Shown here in pieces: positions 25,178 to 35,662 of a stretch of 57,633 bases of DNA; the stretch's first letter is position 1, and each line of letters opens with the position of its first letter. A program made the translations under genes and the position numbers. Origin of the DNA: Rhodoferax sp. (GTDB lineage: Bacteria; Pseudomonadota; Gammaproteobacteria; Burkholderiales; Burkholderiaceae_C); contig JAUXOA010000018.1 in assembly GCA_030682475.1 (NCBI GenBank), positions 1 through 57,633 on the forward strand, in the 5' to 3' direction. The notes under the pieces are model-generated. The model made no database searches. It was not told the DNA's origin and saw nothing but the letters and a program-made list of their open reading frames with translations.

Positions 25178-26275
25178 ATGTCCGTTAAAGTAGCCTACGA
25201 AAACGAACTCAAGGTGCGGGGTTACACCAGTGACCCGGCCCAGTTGCGCGCCGTGGAAGCCCTGGAGCGTTGCGCTCATGAGTGGGTGATTTTCAAGGAA
25301 AAGCGCTCCAACGCCCTCAAGAAGCTGGTCCACCATCCTGACATTCCGCGCGGCATCTACATGTACGGTGGGGTGGGGCGGGGTAAAAGTTTTTTGATGG
25401 ATTGTTTTTTTGGTGTGGTCCCCCTCAAACGCAAGACGCGTCTTCATTTTCACGAGTTCATGCGTGAGGTTCACCGCGAACTGGCCGGACTTCAGGGTAC
25501 GGTCAACCCACTGGATGCGCTGGCCAAGCGTATGGCCAAGAAATACCGCTTGATTTGTTTTGACGAGTTTCACATCGCCGACATCACGGACGCCATGATT
25601 CTGCATCGCTTGTTGAGTGCACTGTTCGACAACGGCGTCGGATTTGTCACCACATCCAACTTCAAGCCTGACGATCTGTATCCCCATGGCTTGCACCGCG
25701 ACCGCATTCTTCCTGCGATTGCCTTGCTTAACGAGCAGCTCGAAGTCGTCAAGGTGGACAACGGAACGGACTACCGCCGCCGCACGCTGGAGCAACTCCA
25801 GCTCTACCATGCGCCGCTCGGTGCCCAGGCCGACACCGCGATGGGTGACGCATTTGACCGCTTGGCTGAGACGCAGGATGAGGAGCCGGTTTTGCATATT
25901 GAGGCGCGCGAGATTCAGGCCCGCCGCAAGGCCGGTGGACTGGTGTGGTTCGACTTCAAGATAATTTGCGGTGGACCACGGTCGCAAAATGACTATCTTG
26001 AAATTGCGACGCAGTTTCATACGGTTCTTTTGAGTGATGTACCGCATATGCCGGTGCGCATGGCGTCCGAAGCGCGCCGTTTTACCTGGCTGGTGGATGT
26101 GCTTTACGACCGGCGTGTCAAGCTGATCATGTCGGCGGCGGTAGCTGCACAAGCCTTGTACACCGAAGGTCCACTGGCCCATGAGTTTCCCCGGACGGTT
26201 TCCCGTTTGAATGAAATGCAATCGAGCGAGTTTTTAGCCTTGGAGCGTCGTGTGGTTGACACGCGGTTGACATGA
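25178..26275 (+). CDS. zapE: ZapE/AFG1-type cell-division ATPase
   Basis: This 365-residue AAA-like ATPase is of the AFG1/ZapE family, which acts on the FtsZ ring in proteobacteria. Walker A lies in YGGVGRGKSFLMD and Walker B in LICFDEFHI. A TTSNFKPDDLY sensor stretch and the C-terminal WLVDVLYDRRVKL block are family-typical. The ATG at 25178 is chosen because the in-frame ATG at 25163 lies inside the terminator stem. It is convergent with the PP2C gene, with 2 nt between stops. Confidence 0.92.
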   Translation: MSVKVAYENELKVRGYTSDPAQLRAVEALERCAHEWVIFKEKRSNALKKLVHHPDIPRGIYMYGGVGRGKSFLMDCFFGVVPLKRKTRLHFHEFMREVHRELAGLQGTVNPLDALAKRMAKKYRLICFDEFHIADITDAMILHRLLSALFDNGVGFVTTSNFKPDDLYPHGLHRDRILPAIALLNEQLEVVKVDNGTDYRRRTLEQLQLYHAPLGAQADTAMGDAFDRLAETQDEEPVLHIEAREIQARRKAGGLVWFDFKIICGGPRSQNDYLEIATQFHTVLLSDVPHMPVRMASEARRFTWLVDVLYDRRVKLIMSAAVAAQALYTEGPLAHEFPRTVSRLNEMQSSEFLALERRVVDTRLT

Positions 26276-26277
26276 AA

Positions 26278-27039
26278 TTACGAGTCCAAAGGCTCCAGCT
26301 TGACTACCACCAGGGACAGGTTGTCGCCACTGCCATGAGCTCGGGACCTGGCTTTTTCTATCAGAAACTCGCTGGCTTCCCGTGCTGACAGGGTGGAGAG
26401 GGTCGATCCGATTTCAGCCGTAGTGAAGTAGTGCCAAACGCCATCGCTGCAGGCCATCAGAACGTCACCGGCGCGCAGTTGCGGGATGAAATGGACAGCT
26501 ACCGGCGGGTCGCTTTCCGTGCCCAGACATCCCGTGAGAATGTTCGACTGCGGATGATCGTTTGCTTGCTCCTCGGTGATCTCGCCACGGTTCACCAAGG
26601 TCTGAACGTGGGAATGGTCCAGGGTTCGCTTGATGAGCTTGTTGCCGTGGTAGTGGTAGATCCGTGAGTCACCAGCGTGTGCCCAGTGGCAATCGCCCCT
26701 CGGGTTGATTAAAAATGCCACCACCGTGCTGTGGGGCTCTTCTTCCGCCGAAATGGCGGTCAATTTGATGACGGTGTGGGCTTCCTGAACCAGTTGCATC
26801 AGCGTCGCAGCGGCGTCATCGGTGTCGGGAGAATAGCGCTCAAACAACTGCCTGGCGGTCATCATGACCTGATCGGAAGCCTTGCGTCCGCCGCTGCGCC
26901 CGCCCATGCCGTCCGCGAGCACGGCCAGTACACACCCGCTGACACGCGAGTGGCTCAGCAAAATGACCTGGTCTTGCTGGTAGTCACGGTCACCCTTGTG
27001 GAGGCCGGTCGATGCGGTGAGTCGGTAACCTTTGGACAT
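26278..27039 (-). CDS. PP2C-type protein serine/threonine phosphatase
   Basis: This 253-residue metal-dependent phosphatase of the PPM/PP2C family is of the stand-alone bacterial type (Stp/PrpC-like). It has the opening RDYQQDQV motif, the metal-binding ADGMGG near residue 43, HAGDSRIYHY, and SDGVWHYF for the third Asp. There are no membrane segments. It reads toward zapE. It is the only obvious partner phosphatase near the kinase-HD gene, 2.8 kb away, but there is no evidence that they work together. Confidence 0.9.
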   Translation of the reverse strand: MSKGYRLTASTGLHKGDRDYQQDQVILLSHSRVSGCVLAVLADGMGGRSGGRKASDQVMMTARQLFERYSPDTDDAAATLMQLVQEAHTVIKLTAISAEEEPHSTVVAFLINPRGDCHWAHAGDSRIYHYHGNKLIKRTLDHSHVQTLVNRGEITEEQANDHPQSNILTGCLGTESDPPVAVHFIPQLRAGDVLMACSDGVWHYFTTAEIGSTLSTLSAREASEFLIEKARSRAHGSGDNLSLVVVKLEPLDS

Positions 27040-27156
27040 GTTGAACAGCTAAAAAGAGAAGACCCCGATAAATGCGTTTGAAAGTCGTATTATCGAGCCA
27101 ACTCATGACTCAATTCCGAGCTCGATAGATTCGGGTGTTTCCCTCCCATTGACATT

Positions 27157-27360
27157 TTGGACTCTAACCTGCACTCTCCCGAACGTCGGCTGATCGAGCT
27201 GCGCATCGAGCATGGCGATCTGGATGCCATGATAGACCGCGCCAGCGGTGCGAGCCCGCCGGATGAGCTTTTGATGCGGCGGCTGAAAAAAAGGCGACTG
27301 GGCTTGCGCGACGAGATCGCGCGAATTGAACGGCTATTGAGCCCTGACGAGCCCGCCTGA
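27157..27360 (+). CDS. YdcH/DUF465 family small protein
   Basis: This 67-residue, highly charged, alpha-helical protein has the DUF465 pattern: HRLIELRIEHGDLD-like N-terminus (here RRLIELRIEHGDLD), then LKKRRLGLRDEIARIERLL. Function is unknown in the family. The start is uncertain: TTG at 27157 is the first that keeps the domain. It ends 3 nt before the helicase ATG, so the two are probably co-transcribed. Confidence 0.8.
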   Translation: MDSNLHSPERRLIELRIEHGDLDAMIDRASGASPPDELLMRRLKKRRLGLRDEIARIERLLSPDEPA

Positions 27361-27363
27361 CGA

Positions 27364-29376
27364 ATGAGTTTGCAGACCCAAGTTCGCGAGACCTTCGCGC
27401 CCGGCGGCTTGTTGTCGCGCACGGTCGAGGAGTTTACGCCCAGGGGCGGGCAAACTGACATGGCAGCAGCCATCGCACGGACCATCGACCAGGGTGGGGT
27501 GCTGGTGGTCGAGGCCGGTACCGGCATTGGCAAGACTTTTTCGTACCTTGTCCCGGCCTTGTTGAGTGGCACGCGGGTGCTGCTTTCTACCGCCACCAAA
27601 ACATTGCAGGACCAGTTATTTGGTCGCGACCTGCCCCATCTGATCAAGGCTTTGGGCCTGCCGGTACGCACGGCCCTGCTCAAAGGCCGTGGCAGTTATT
27701 TGTGCCTGCATCGGCTGGAACTGGCCCGACAAAACCCGAACCTTGCTGAACGCGTGGCGGTGCGGACTTTGGCCAAGATTGAGGAGTGGGCGCAGCTTAC
27801 CCGCAGTGGCGATCTGGCCGAGTTGCCGGGTCTTGATGAGCGCTCGCCGGTGATCCCGGTGGTTACGTCGTCACGGGAAAATTGTCTGGGCTCGCAGTGC
27901 CCCCAGTTTCGTGGCTGTCATGTCAACCAGGCCCGGCGCGAGGCGCTGGCGGCCGATGTTGTCGTCATCAATCACCATTTGTTTTTTGCTGATTTGGCAG
28001 TTCGCGAATCGGGTATGGCCGAGTTGCTGCCGTCGGTGCAGACTGTCATCTTTGATGAAGCGCACCAACTCAATGAGACCGGCGTGCAGTTTCTGGGCAA
28101 ACAATTGACCACCGGGCAGTTATTGGACTTTTCACGCGATCTGCTGATCGGCGGTCTGCTGCATGCGCGCGGACTGGCTGATTGGCAGAAGCTGGCGTCT
28201 GATACCGAGCGCGCCGCGCGTGATTTACGTCTGGTCGTGGGCAAGACCCATCCCGGCGCCAAGCTGCGCTGGGTGGAGGCAGCACCGGAGCAAGTGGATG
28301 CGTCGGCCTGGAGGGATGCGTTGAGTAAGCTTCACGCGGCATGTGACCGGACCCTGCAGGCACTCGGTACGGTCAGTGAAATCGAACCTGACCTGGTGCG
28401 TTTGAGCGAACGTGGCAGTGCATTTATCGAATTGCTTGAATTTTTTTCGGGCCCCTGTGCGAACGATTCGGTACGGTGGCTCGATGTCGGAGCGCAGCTC
28501 AGACTGGTTGAATCCCCGCTTGATATTGCGCACGCGGTCCAGACGCAAATTATCAAGCCGATGCAAGAGGAAGGCTCACAGCGCTCCTGGATCTTTACTT
28601 CTGCGACCCTGGGCGATGACTCCCGGCTGCGATGGTTTACCGAACCCTGCGGCCTGGGCGATGCAGAAATTCTGAAAGTGGGCAGTCCGTTTGACTATTC
28701 AGAGCAAGCTGCCTTGTACGTGCCACGGCATTTGCCCAAGCCCAGTGATCCCGGCCACAGCACGCAGGTGGCTGACTTTGTGGCCAGGGTTGCGCCTGTG
28801 ATTGGGGGGCGCACACTGGTTCTGACCACCACCCTGCGCGCCTTGCAGGTCGTTAGCGAGGCCTTGCAGCGACATTTCACCAACTCGAAAACTCTGGAAA
28901 TACTGGTGCAGGGACAGCAACCCAAACGCCAACTGATGGAACGATTTCGTCAGGGCGATCGGGGTGGTCGCGCCGGTTGTATTCTGGTGGCATCAGCCTC
29001 TTTTTGGGAAGGAGTGGATGTACCCGGAGACGCGTTACAGATGGTGGTCATTGACAAGCTTCCTTTTCCGCCACCCAACGATCCGCTGGTGGAAGCGCGT
29101 TCCAAGCGTCTGGAGGCTAGCGGACGCAGCGTTTTCAATGACTACTTTATTCCCGAAGCGGCAATCGCCCTCAAGCAAGGGGCCGGGCGCTTGATTCGGC
29201 GCGAATCTGACCGCGGGATTTTGATTGTTTGCGATACACGACTGGCCCTCATGGGCTATGGCCGACGCCTGCTGGCGGCGTTGCCGCCGATGCGAAAAAT
29301 CAGCTCAGAAGATGAATTGACAGAGGCGCTTAATGCGCTTACCAGAACTTCCACCATGGATCCGGGTTGGCTTTGA
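27364..29376 (+). CDS. dinG: DinG/YoaA-type ATP-dependent DNA helicase
   Basis: This 670-residue superfamily 2 XPD-like helicase works in DNA repair and replication-fork processing. Walker A is in EAGTGIGKTFSYLVP and the DEAH box in IFDEAHQLNE. Four cysteines between them (SYLC, then CLGSQC, then GC) form the iron-sulfur cluster site. The C-terminal QGAGRLIRRESDRG is motif VI. Length and motif set fit YoaA/DinG of betaproteobacteria. Its last 38 bases overlap the 3' end of bamD on the other strand. Confidence 0.9.
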   Translation: MSLQTQVRETFAPGGLLSRTVEEFTPRGGQTDMAAAIARTIDQGGVLVVEAGTGIGKTFSYLVPALLSGTRVLLSTATKTLQDQLFGRDLPHLIKALGLPVRTALLKGRGSYLCLHRLELARQNPNLAERVAVRTLAKIEEWAQLTRSGDLAELPGLDERSPVIPVVTSSRENCLGSQCPQFRGCHVNQARREALAADVVVINHHLFFADLAVRESGMAELLPSVQTVIFDEAHQLNETGVQFLGKQLTTGQLLDFSRDLLIGGLLHARGLADWQKLASDTERAARDLRLVVGKTHPGAKLRWVEAAPEQVDASAWRDALSKLHAACDRTLQALGTVSEIEPDLVRLSERGSAFIELLEFFSGPCANDSVRWLDVGAQLRLVESPLDIAHAVQTQIIKPMQEEGSQRSWIFTSATLGDDSRLRWFTEPCGLGDAEILKVGSPFDYSEQAALYVPRHLPKPSDPGHSTQVADFVARVAPVIGGRTLVLTTTLRALQVVSEALQRHFTNSKTLEILVQGQQPKRQLMERFRQGDRGGRAGCILVASASFWEGVDVPGDALQMVVIDKLPFPPPNDPLVEARSKRLEASGRSVFNDYFIPEAAIALKQGAGRLIRRESDRGILIVCDTRLALMGYGRRLLAALPPMRKISSEDELTEALNALTRTSTMDPGWL

Positions 29377-30145
29377 AGCCACGGGTCAGGTACTCCGTCT
29401 GGGGATAGTTCTTTTCAAGTACCCGTTTGGCATCGTCACGCAACTGCACCATGCCCAGCGCGTCATAGGACTTGACGATAATGAACAGCGCCTCTTCAAG
29501 AGCGGGCACGCCCTGGTAGTCGGAGATGGCAAGCTGAGCCCGGTTGATGGCCGCCACATAGGCGCCCCGGCCAAAGTAATAGCGCGCAACATGGACCTCG
29601 TACTGGGCCAGTGAGTTGACAATGTAAGCCATGCGCAGGCTGGCGTCTGGGGCGTAGCGTGAGGTCGGGAACCGGGCCAGCAACTCCTTGAAGGATTCAA
29701 AAGATTCTTTGGCTGCCTTCTGATCCCGCTCCGCCAGATCCTGGCGGGTAATAGCGGAGAACATGCCCAGATCGTCATTAAAGTTAATGATGCCCTTGAG
29801 GTACAAGGCGTAATCGAGCGCTGGACTGGCCGGGTGCAACTTCATGAAGCGATCGAGGGTGGCAATGGCTTGCGCGGCCTCTCCAGACTTGTAATGGGCG
29901 TACGCCTTGTCAAGTTGGGCCTGTTGCGCCAAAGGCGTTCCGGCGGCGCGACCTTCCAGTTTTTCAAAAAGCGTCACAGCCTTGTCGTAGCCACCTGAAT
30001 TCAACTCATCTTTGGCTTCGGCGTAAATCTTGTTGGGACTCCAATCGGCCGTCTTGTCCTCTGAGGTGGTCGAACACCCTGCCAGCAGCAAAGCTGTACC
30101 TGTTAGCGACCAGGCGCAGACAACCGATAATTTGACTCGAAACAT
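29339..30145 (-). CDS. bamD: Outer-membrane assembly lipoprotein BamD
   Basis: This essential lipoprotein of the BAM complex inserts beta-barrel proteins into the outer membrane. The precursor of 268 residues starts at the ATG at 30145, because a lipoprotein signal with LLAGC (Cys24) follows directly. TPR repeats fill the mature part (KDELNSGGYDKAVTLFEKLE and later SRYAPDASLRM). It is divergent from rluD, with only 14 bp between starts, and convergent and overlapping with dinG. Confidence 0.93.
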   Translation of the reverse strand: MFRVKLSVVCAWSLTGTALLLAGCSTTSEDKTADWSPNKIYAEAKDELNSGGYDKAVTLFEKLEGRAAGTPLAQQAQLDKAYAHYKSGEAAQAIATLDRFMKLHPASPALDYALYLKGIINFNDDLGMFSAITRQDLAERDQKAAKESFESFKELLARFPTSRYAPDASLRMAYIVNSLAQYEVHVARYYFGRGAYVAAINRAQLAISDYQGVPALEEALFIIVKSYDALGMVQLRDDAKRVLEKNYPQTEYLTRGFKANPDPWWKFW

Positions 30146-30159
30146 GAGGGACAACTTTC

Positions 30160-31170
30160 TTGAAGAATTCCGAATTGATTATATCGAGCGGGCTTGACAG
30201 TGAAGATCCGGAAGACCGGGCGGACACTGGGCCGGACACTGAGTTACGGTATCTGGTTTTTGGTGAGGCCCAACATGGTCTGCGTCTTGACCGGGCTCTG
30301 GTTGAGTTGGTGCCAGAATTTTCGCGCAGCTATTTACAGCAATTGATCGATTTGGAAGGGGTCACGATCAACCGGGAAGTGGTCCGCAAACCGTCGACTC
30401 GCGTCAAGGCTGGGGATATAGGCGCCATTGAATTACGACCGACGCCGCAAAGCCAAGCCTTCAAGCCGGAAGTCATGGCGCTGGAGCTTGTGTTTGAAGA
30501 TGAGCATCTGATGGTGATCAACAAGCCGGCCGGTCTAGTGGTTCATCCGGCACCTGGTAACTGGAGTGGCACGCTGCTCAATGGCTTGCTGGCCTATGAC
30601 GCGAAGGCCATGAATTTGCCGCGCGCCGGGATTGTTCATCGACTGGACAAAGATACCAGTGGTTTGATGGTGGTCGCCCGGACGCGCCCGGTAATGGATG
30701 CTTTGATTCGATCGATCGCCGCGCGCGAGGTTGGCCGTCACTATGTGGCGCTGGCCCATCGACCCTGGGTCGGTAGCGGTAGACGCGAAATCAACGCGCC
30801 GATAGGCCGGGATCCGCGTAACCGGCTGCGAATGGCGGTGGTCGATACGGAAAAAAATTCGGGGAAGCTGGCCAGAACAGATATTGAACTTCTTCAAAAC
30901 TGTGATCAGGGGTGCCTGGTTCGATGTACCCTGCACACCGGTCGAACCCATCAAATTCGCGTCCACATGGCATCGATTGGTCATCCACTGGTGGCCGATG
31001 TGCTGTATGGAGGCACTGTCGCAGCAGGCATACGACGGCAGGCCTTGCATGCGTGCCGTCTCGCTTTTACTCATCCTGTGACGCAACAGTCCATGGTCTT
31101 TCAGGCCACCCTGGCGGAAGATTTGGACCATGCTTTGAAGCAGTGGGGCCTCAGTTACAATCAAGCCTAA
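30160..31170 (+). CDS. rluD: 23S rRNA pseudouridine synthase RluD
   Basis: This enzyme makes the pseudouridines at 1911/1915/1917 of 23S rRNA. An S4-like RNA-binding domain (about 50-95) precedes the catalytic domain with the active Asp in HRLDKDTSGL. A late HQIRVHMASIGHP block is family-typical. The 336-residue frame opens with a TTG at 30160, and the exact start is uncertain because the region is shared with the bamD promoter. The bamD/rluD divergent pair is common in this bacterial group. Confidence 0.92.
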   Translation: MKNSELIISSGLDSEDPEDRADTGPDTELRYLVFGEAQHGLRLDRALVELVPEFSRSYLQQLIDLEGVTINREVVRKPSTRVKAGDIGAIELRPTPQSQAFKPEVMALELVFEDEHLMVINKPAGLVVHPAPGNWSGTLLNGLLAYDAKAMNLPRAGIVHRLDKDTSGLMVVARTRPVMDALIRSIAAREVGRHYVALAHRPWVGSGRREINAPIGRDPRNRLRMAVVDTEKNSGKLARTDIELLQNCDQGCLVRCTLHTGRTHQIRVHMASIGHPLVADVLYGGTVAAGIRRQALHACRLAFTHPVTQQSMVFQATLAEDLDHALKQWGLSYNQA

Positions 31171-31300
31171 TGGTATAGAAAACCAGCACCCCGGCAAGCA
31201 GTCGGGGTACGCGCTGCGGATTTATCAATCTGCCTGCTGCGCCCCAATGAATCGTACTGATTTTGCACCTTGAAGGTGCCCTTCCCGGAATCGCAAAACC

Positions 31301-31891
31301 ATGAATACGGCGGATGCCAAGCGCATCCTGGAAACCGCCTTGATTTGCTCGCCGCAACCCTTGCAGCTACGCGATATGCGTGTACTGTTTGACGACGGGG
31401 TGGGCCCCGACACGCTCAAAGTCTTGTTGCAGGAGCTCCAGCAGGACTGGGCGCAGCGTGGCGTGGAACTGGTCAGCGTGGCGACCGGCTGGCGTTTTCA
31501 AAGCCGACCTGAAATGAGGGAGTATCTCGATCGGTTGCACCCCGAAAAACCGCCGCGCTATACCCGCGCTACGCTGGAAACACTGGCTATCATTGCCTAC
31601 CGACAACCGGTAACGCGCGGCGATATGGAAGACATACGGGGTGTGACGGTTAATTCGCTTCTTCTCAAACAACTCGAAGACAGAGGCTGGATTGAGGTCA
31701 TTGGCCACCGCGCAACCATCGGGCGACCGGCGCTGTTTGCCACGACCCAGCATTTTCTGGACGATTTGGGACTGGAGTCCCTTGATCAGTTGCCGCTGCT
31801 CGATACACCAGCGCAGCAGGCCGGTGTGATGGAGGCGCTCAACACCGGCGACGAATTATTTTTCTTGACGGGAACCCCATCATGGCCGTAG
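31301..31891 (+). CDS. scpB: Segregation and condensation protein B
   Basis: This 196-residue winged-helix protein works with ScpA and Smc in chromosome condensation. It has the family's [23 protein letters not shown] core and the GRPALFATT motif. It overlaps the rluB start by 10 bp, so the two are translationally coupled. No scpA is adjacent. The 130-bp gap after rluD shows no confident terminator. Confidence 0.93.
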   Translation: MNTADAKRILETALICSPQPLQLRDMRVLFDDGVGPDTLKVLLQELQQDWAQRGVELVSVATGWRFQSRPEMREYLDRLHPEKPPRYTRATLETLAIIAYRQPVTRGDMEDIRGVTVNSLLLKQLEDRGWIEVIGHRATIGRPALFATTQHFLDDLGLESLDQLPLLDTPAQQAGVMEALNTGDELFFLTGTPSWP

Positions 31892-33171
31892 ACAATGCCG
31901 AGACGCCAACCCCTGCGACAGCGGATTCTTTTCACCAGCCGGAGCCCGTGATCACGGGAAATCGCTTTCATGATGTGGTGTCCGGGCAATTCGACGCGGA
32001 TGAAGAAAGCGCAGACCTGGTTCCAGCCAAGCGGGTGCTGGCGCCAATGGCTGAGACACCGAAGTTGCACAAAGTCCTGGCGCAGGCCGGCATGGGATCG
32101 CGACTGGAGATGGAGCAGTTGATCATGGAAGGCCGAATCACGGTCAACAATGAACCGGCGCATATTGGCCAGCGGATCCAGTTTGGCGATCACGTCAAAG
32201 TCAATGGCAAGCCGATCCGGTTTCGAATTGAAGCGCCGCCAGCACGGGTCATTGCTTACCACAAGCCGGTTGGCGAGGTGGTGACACACGATGATCCACA
32301 GAATCGTCCCACCGTGTTTCGCAGACTGCCCAAGCTGTTTCAGGGTAAATGGCAATCGGTGGGGCGGCTCGATCTCAATACCGAGGGCTTGCTGCTGTTT
32401 ACCAGTTCGGGGGAATTGGCAAACAACCTGATGCATCCCCGCTTCGGTCTGGAGCGGGAATATGCCGTACGGGTGTTGGGGGCCTTGAGTAAGGATGAGA
32501 AACATAAACTGCTCGACGGTGTCAAGCTGGACGATGGCATGGCTCAATTCAGCTCGATTGAAGAGGGCGGGGGTGAAGGCGCAAACTGCTGGTACCGTGT
32601 CACGCTATCTGAGGGGCGTAACCGGGAAGTTCGCCGCATGTTTGAGGCGGTAGGGCATGCGGTGAGTCGCTTGATCCGGATCCGCTATGGCGCCATGGTG
32701 TTGCCGCGTGGTCTGAAGCGCGGTGCCTGGATGGAGTTGGACGAAGGCGATATCAAGTCATTGATGCAGGCCGCCGGGACGCGAAGTTCCCGCTCCCGTG
32801 GGGATGAGACTGGTCCGGGTGGAGCGGATGCGGCGCGGCGTGATGACTCCGAGCAGGCGCCTGGCGCACGAAATCGGCGTCGAGGCGGACGGGGCAATGG
32901 ACCGCGCAGCTCCGCAAAGGGGCTGCGCAACGCGCCAGTGGGCGGCGCCAAAGATGTGGGTCAGGGTTTTTCTCCGGGCTCAGGGCAAGGCCGGAAAAAT
33001 CGGGCAGAGCCGGGAGACCGGCAAGACGGAGCGGGTCAACCGGACCCGATGAAGACGGCTTTTGGCTATATTGGTGCCGATAGTTTCACCCGCCAGCGAC
33101 AGGATCAGGGCCAACGGCGTGGCGGGGGGGGCTCGGGTGGCGGGCAACGCCGAGGCGGGCGGGGTCGCTAA
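31882..33171 (+). CDS. rluB: 23S rRNA pseudouridine synthase RluB
   Basis: This is the pseudouridine-2605 synthase of 23S rRNA. After a disordered N-terminal 50 residues come an S4 domain ([21 protein letters not shown]) and the catalytic region with [14 protein letters not shown] (active Asp). The core ends at about 290. The last 140 residues are low-complexity, rich in Arg, Gly and Ser, and likely disordered and RNA-binding. Such tails are common for RluB in Comamonadaceae. Total length is 429. Confidence 0.92.
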   Translation: MAVDNAETPTPATADSFHQPEPVITGNRFHDVVSGQFDADEESADLVPAKRVLAPMAETPKLHKVLAQAGMGSRLEMEQLIMEGRITVNNEPAHIGQRIQFGDHVKVNGKPIRFRIEAPPARVIAYHKPVGEVVTHDDPQNRPTVFRRLPKLFQGKWQSVGRLDLNTEGLLLFTSSGELANNLMHPRFGLEREYAVRVLGALSKDEKHKLLDGVKLDDGMAQFSSIEEGGGEGANCWYRVTLSEGRNREVRRMFEAVGHAVSRLIRIRYGAMVLPRGLKRGAWMELDEGDIKSLMQAAGTRSSRSRGDETGPGGADAARRDDSEQAPGARNRRRGGRGNGPRSSAKGLRNAPVGGAKDVGQGFSPGSGQGRKNRAEPGDRQDGAGQPDPMKTAFGYIGADSFTRQRQDQGQRRGGGGSGGGQRRGGRGR

Positions 33172-33239
33172 CCTTTACGTTAAAATCTAAAGCTTTGCCC
33201 GGTGGGTAGAAATTTAAATATCAAGCTCAGGAAAAACTC

Positions 33240-33665
33240 ATGACTATCGAACGTACTCTTTCTATCATCAAGCCCGATGCGGTTGCCAAAAACGTGATCG
33301 GTCAAATTTACGCACGTTTTGAAGCCGCAGGTCTGAAGGTGGTCGCTGCCAGGATGGCGCATTTGTCGCGTCGGGAGGCGCAAGCTTTTTACGCCGTCCA
33401 TAAAGAGCGTCCTTTTTTCAAGGATCTGGTGGAATTCATGATCTCCGGCCCCGTCATGATTCAGGCCCTGGAAGGTGAGAACGCTGTTTTGAAAAACCGT
33501 GACCTGATGGGCGCAACCGATCCAAAAAAAGCAGCGCCGGGCACCATTCGCGCCGACTTTGCCGACAGCATTGATGCGAACGCCGTGCATGGCTCCGACG
33601 CTGTTGAAACCGCCGCCGTGGAAGTAGGCTTCTTCTTCCCCGGCATGAACGTGTTTTCTCGATAA
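33240..33665 (+). CDS. ndk: Nucleoside diphosphate kinase
   Basis: This 141-residue enzyme equilibrates nucleoside di- and triphosphates by a phospho-His intermediate. It has [12 protein letters not shown] at the start and the active His in [12 protein letters not shown] (His117). A CAGGAAAA ribosome binding site precedes the ATG. It lies 68 bp after rluB and 8 bp before rlmN, and opens a long same-strand run through hisS. Confidence 0.97.
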   Translation: MTIERTLSIIKPDAVAKNVIGQIYARFEAAGLKVVAARMAHLSRREAQAFYAVHKERPFFKDLVEFMISGPVMIQALEGENAVLKNRDLMGATDPKKAAPGTIRADFADSIDANAVHGSDAVETAAVEVGFFFPGMNVFSR

Positions 33666-33673
33666 GCCATGCA

Positions 33674-34822
33674 ATGACGGTCAATCTGCTCGATTACGAC
33701 CTCGAGGGTTTGACCGCCGTTTGCGAACGGCTGGGTGAAAAGCGCTACCGCGCGGTCCAGTTGTTTCGCTGGATACATCAGAAAGGCGCCTCCAGTTTTG
33801 ATGACATGAGTGATCTGGCGAAGTCCTTGCGCGAGAAACTTAAAGGCTTGGCGCAAGTGACGCCGCTGACTGTGATGTCGCAGCATATTTCGTCAGACGG
33901 CACCATTAAATGGTTGTTTGACGTCGGTGCTGGTGATGCGGTTGAGGCGGTCTTCATCCCTGAAGAAGACCGTGGCACACTGTGTATTTCGTCGCAGGCG
34001 GGTTGCGCTATGGGGTGCCGGTTTTGTTCCACCGGGCACCAGGGATTCAGTCGAAATCTGAAAACGGGTGAAATTGTCGCCCAACTGTGGTTCGCCGAGC
34101 ACTTTTTGAGAAAGTACCTGCAGCGTGATGAGCGCGTTATCTCGAATGTGGTGATGATGGGCATGGGTGAGCCGCTGCAGAACTATTCTGAATTGGTGCC
34201 GGCACTGCGCGTCATGCTGGACGATCATGGCTACGGTTTATCGCGGCGGCGTGTGACGGTTTCCACCTCCGGCGTCATACCCATGATGGATCGTCTGGCC
34301 CAGGATTGTCCGGTGGCACTCGCAGTGTCCTTGCACGCACCGAATGACGCCTTGCGGGACGATTTGGTGCCTCTCAACAAAAAATATTCAATTGCCCAGT
34401 TGTTGGAGGCCTGTAATCGGTACTTGGCGCACGCGCCGCGCGATTTCATCACTTTTGAATACTGCATGCTCGGTGGCGTCAACGACCAGGCAGAGCATGC
34501 CCATCAGTTGGTGAGTCTGGTTCGTCAGTATTCAAGCGGCGGCGTTTGGTGCAAATTCAATTTGATTCCTTTTAATCCTTTTCCTGCATCCGGTTTGGCC
34601 CGATCTGCGCTAGGACAAATCCAGGCGTTTGCGAAAATCCTGATGGATGCGGGTATTGTCACAACCGTGCGCAAAACGCGAGGCGATGATATTGACGCTG
34701 CCTGCGGTCAACTCGCGGGTGAAGTGAAAGACCGTACCCGTATCGGCGAGCGAATCGCGCGGCAGCGTACGTTCATCCTGCAACCGATGGCGGCGTTGAA
34801 CAGCGCAGTCAAGGAGGCTTGA
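33674..34822 (+). CDS. rlmN: 23S rRNA/tRNA adenine-C2 methyltransferase RlmN
   Basis: This dual-specificity radical SAM methyltransferase acts on A2503 of 23S rRNA and A37 of some tRNAs. It has 382 residues. The 4Fe-4S motif is CAMGCRFC. The methyl-carrying Cys lies in the C-terminal DIDAACGQL stretch, and [10 protein letters not shown] is family-typical. It sits between ndk and pilF, a standard arrangement. Confidence 0.96.
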   Translation: MTVNLLDYDLEGLTAVCERLGEKRYRAVQLFRWIHQKGASSFDDMSDLAKSLREKLKGLAQVTPLTVMSQHISSDGTIKWLFDVGAGDAVEAVFIPEEDRGTLCISSQAGCAMGCRFCSTGHQGFSRNLKTGEIVAQLWFAEHFLRKYLQRDERVISNVVMMGMGEPLQNYSELVPALRVMLDDHGYGLSRRRVTVSTSGVIPMMDRLAQDCPVALAVSLHAPNDALRDDLVPLNKKYSIAQLLEACNRYLAHAPRDFITFEYCMLGGVNDQAEHAHQLVSLVRQYSSGGVWCKFNLIPFNPFPASGLARSALGQIQAFAKILMDAGIVTTVRKTRGDDIDAACGQLAGEVKDRTRIGERIARQRTFILQPMAALNSAVKEA

Positions 34823-34825
34823 AAC

Positions 34826-35662
34826 ATGGCTATGAATGCGGCGGGATGTTTGCAAATCAGGCAATACTTGTTCTGTGCTTGTCTGCTGGTCGCTGGATTG
34901 ACAGGCATTTCCGGCTGTGCTTCAAAATCGGTTGCTTCAGGGCCGGGTGGCAGCGGGGCCGAAATTGTCACCGACTCGGACGAGCCGGAGGCGCGTAAGC
35001 GTGCTCGTATTCGGCTTGAGCTGGCGGTTGGTTATTTTGAGCAGGGGCAAACGACAATCGCCCTGGATGAACTCAAGCAGTCCATTGCTGCGGATCCAAC
35101 TTACGGCGAAGCCTACAATTTGCGTGGCCTGATTTACATGCGCCTCAATGATTTTCGCTTCGCTGAAGAGAGCTTCAGGAGGTCGCTGACTATCAATCCG
35201 CGGGATTCGAACGTTATGCACAACATGGGCTGGTTGTTGTGTCAACAGGCGAGATACCCGCAGGCGCAGCAGCTTTTCTCCCAGGCGCTCGCAAACCTGC
35301 AATATGGGGAGCGAGCCAAGACGTTCATGGCACAGGGCTTGTGTCAGGTCAGGGCCGGACAGCCAGCAGATGCCGAACTCAGCCTTTTGAAGTCCTACGA
35401 GTTTGATGCGGGCAACCCCATCACGGCTTACAACCTGGCGACTTTACTGTTCCAGCGCGGTGATTTTGTTCGCGCGCAGTTCTATGTGCGACGTTTGAAC
35501 AACAGTGAACTGGCGAATGCTGAGACTCTCTGGCTGGGGGTCAAGGTTGAACGACGCATGGAAAATCGCGATGCCATGCTGCAGCTTGCGGCACAGTTGC
35601 TTAAACGTTTCCCACAGTCACGTGAGGCGGGTGCCTACCAACGAGGTGCCTTCGATGAGTGA
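34826..35662 (+). CDS. pilF: Type IV pilus biogenesis lipoprotein PilF/PilW
   Basis: This TPR lipoprotein serves as the pilotin for the PilQ secretin. A lipoprotein signal ends at TGISGCAS. The mature part has several TPR motifs (AYNLRGLIYMRLNDFRFAEESFRRSL and next unit). The ATG at 34826 has GGAGG at a good distance. It is 278 residues long. It starts 3 nt after rlmN and overlaps the next gene by 8 bp. Confidence 0.9.
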   Translation: MAMNAAGCLQIRQYLFCACLLVAGLTGISGCASKSVASGPGGSGAEIVTDSDEPEARKRARIRLELAVGYFEQGQTTIALDELKQSIAADPTYGEAYNLRGLIYMRLNDFRFAEESFRRSLTINPRDSNVMHNMGWLLCQQARYPQAQQLFSQALANLQYGERAKTFMAQGLCQVRAGQPADAELSLLKSYEFDAGNPITAYNLATLLFQRGDFVRAQFYVRRLNNSELANAETLWLGVKVERRMENRDAMLQLAAQLLKRFPQSREAGAYQRGAFDE

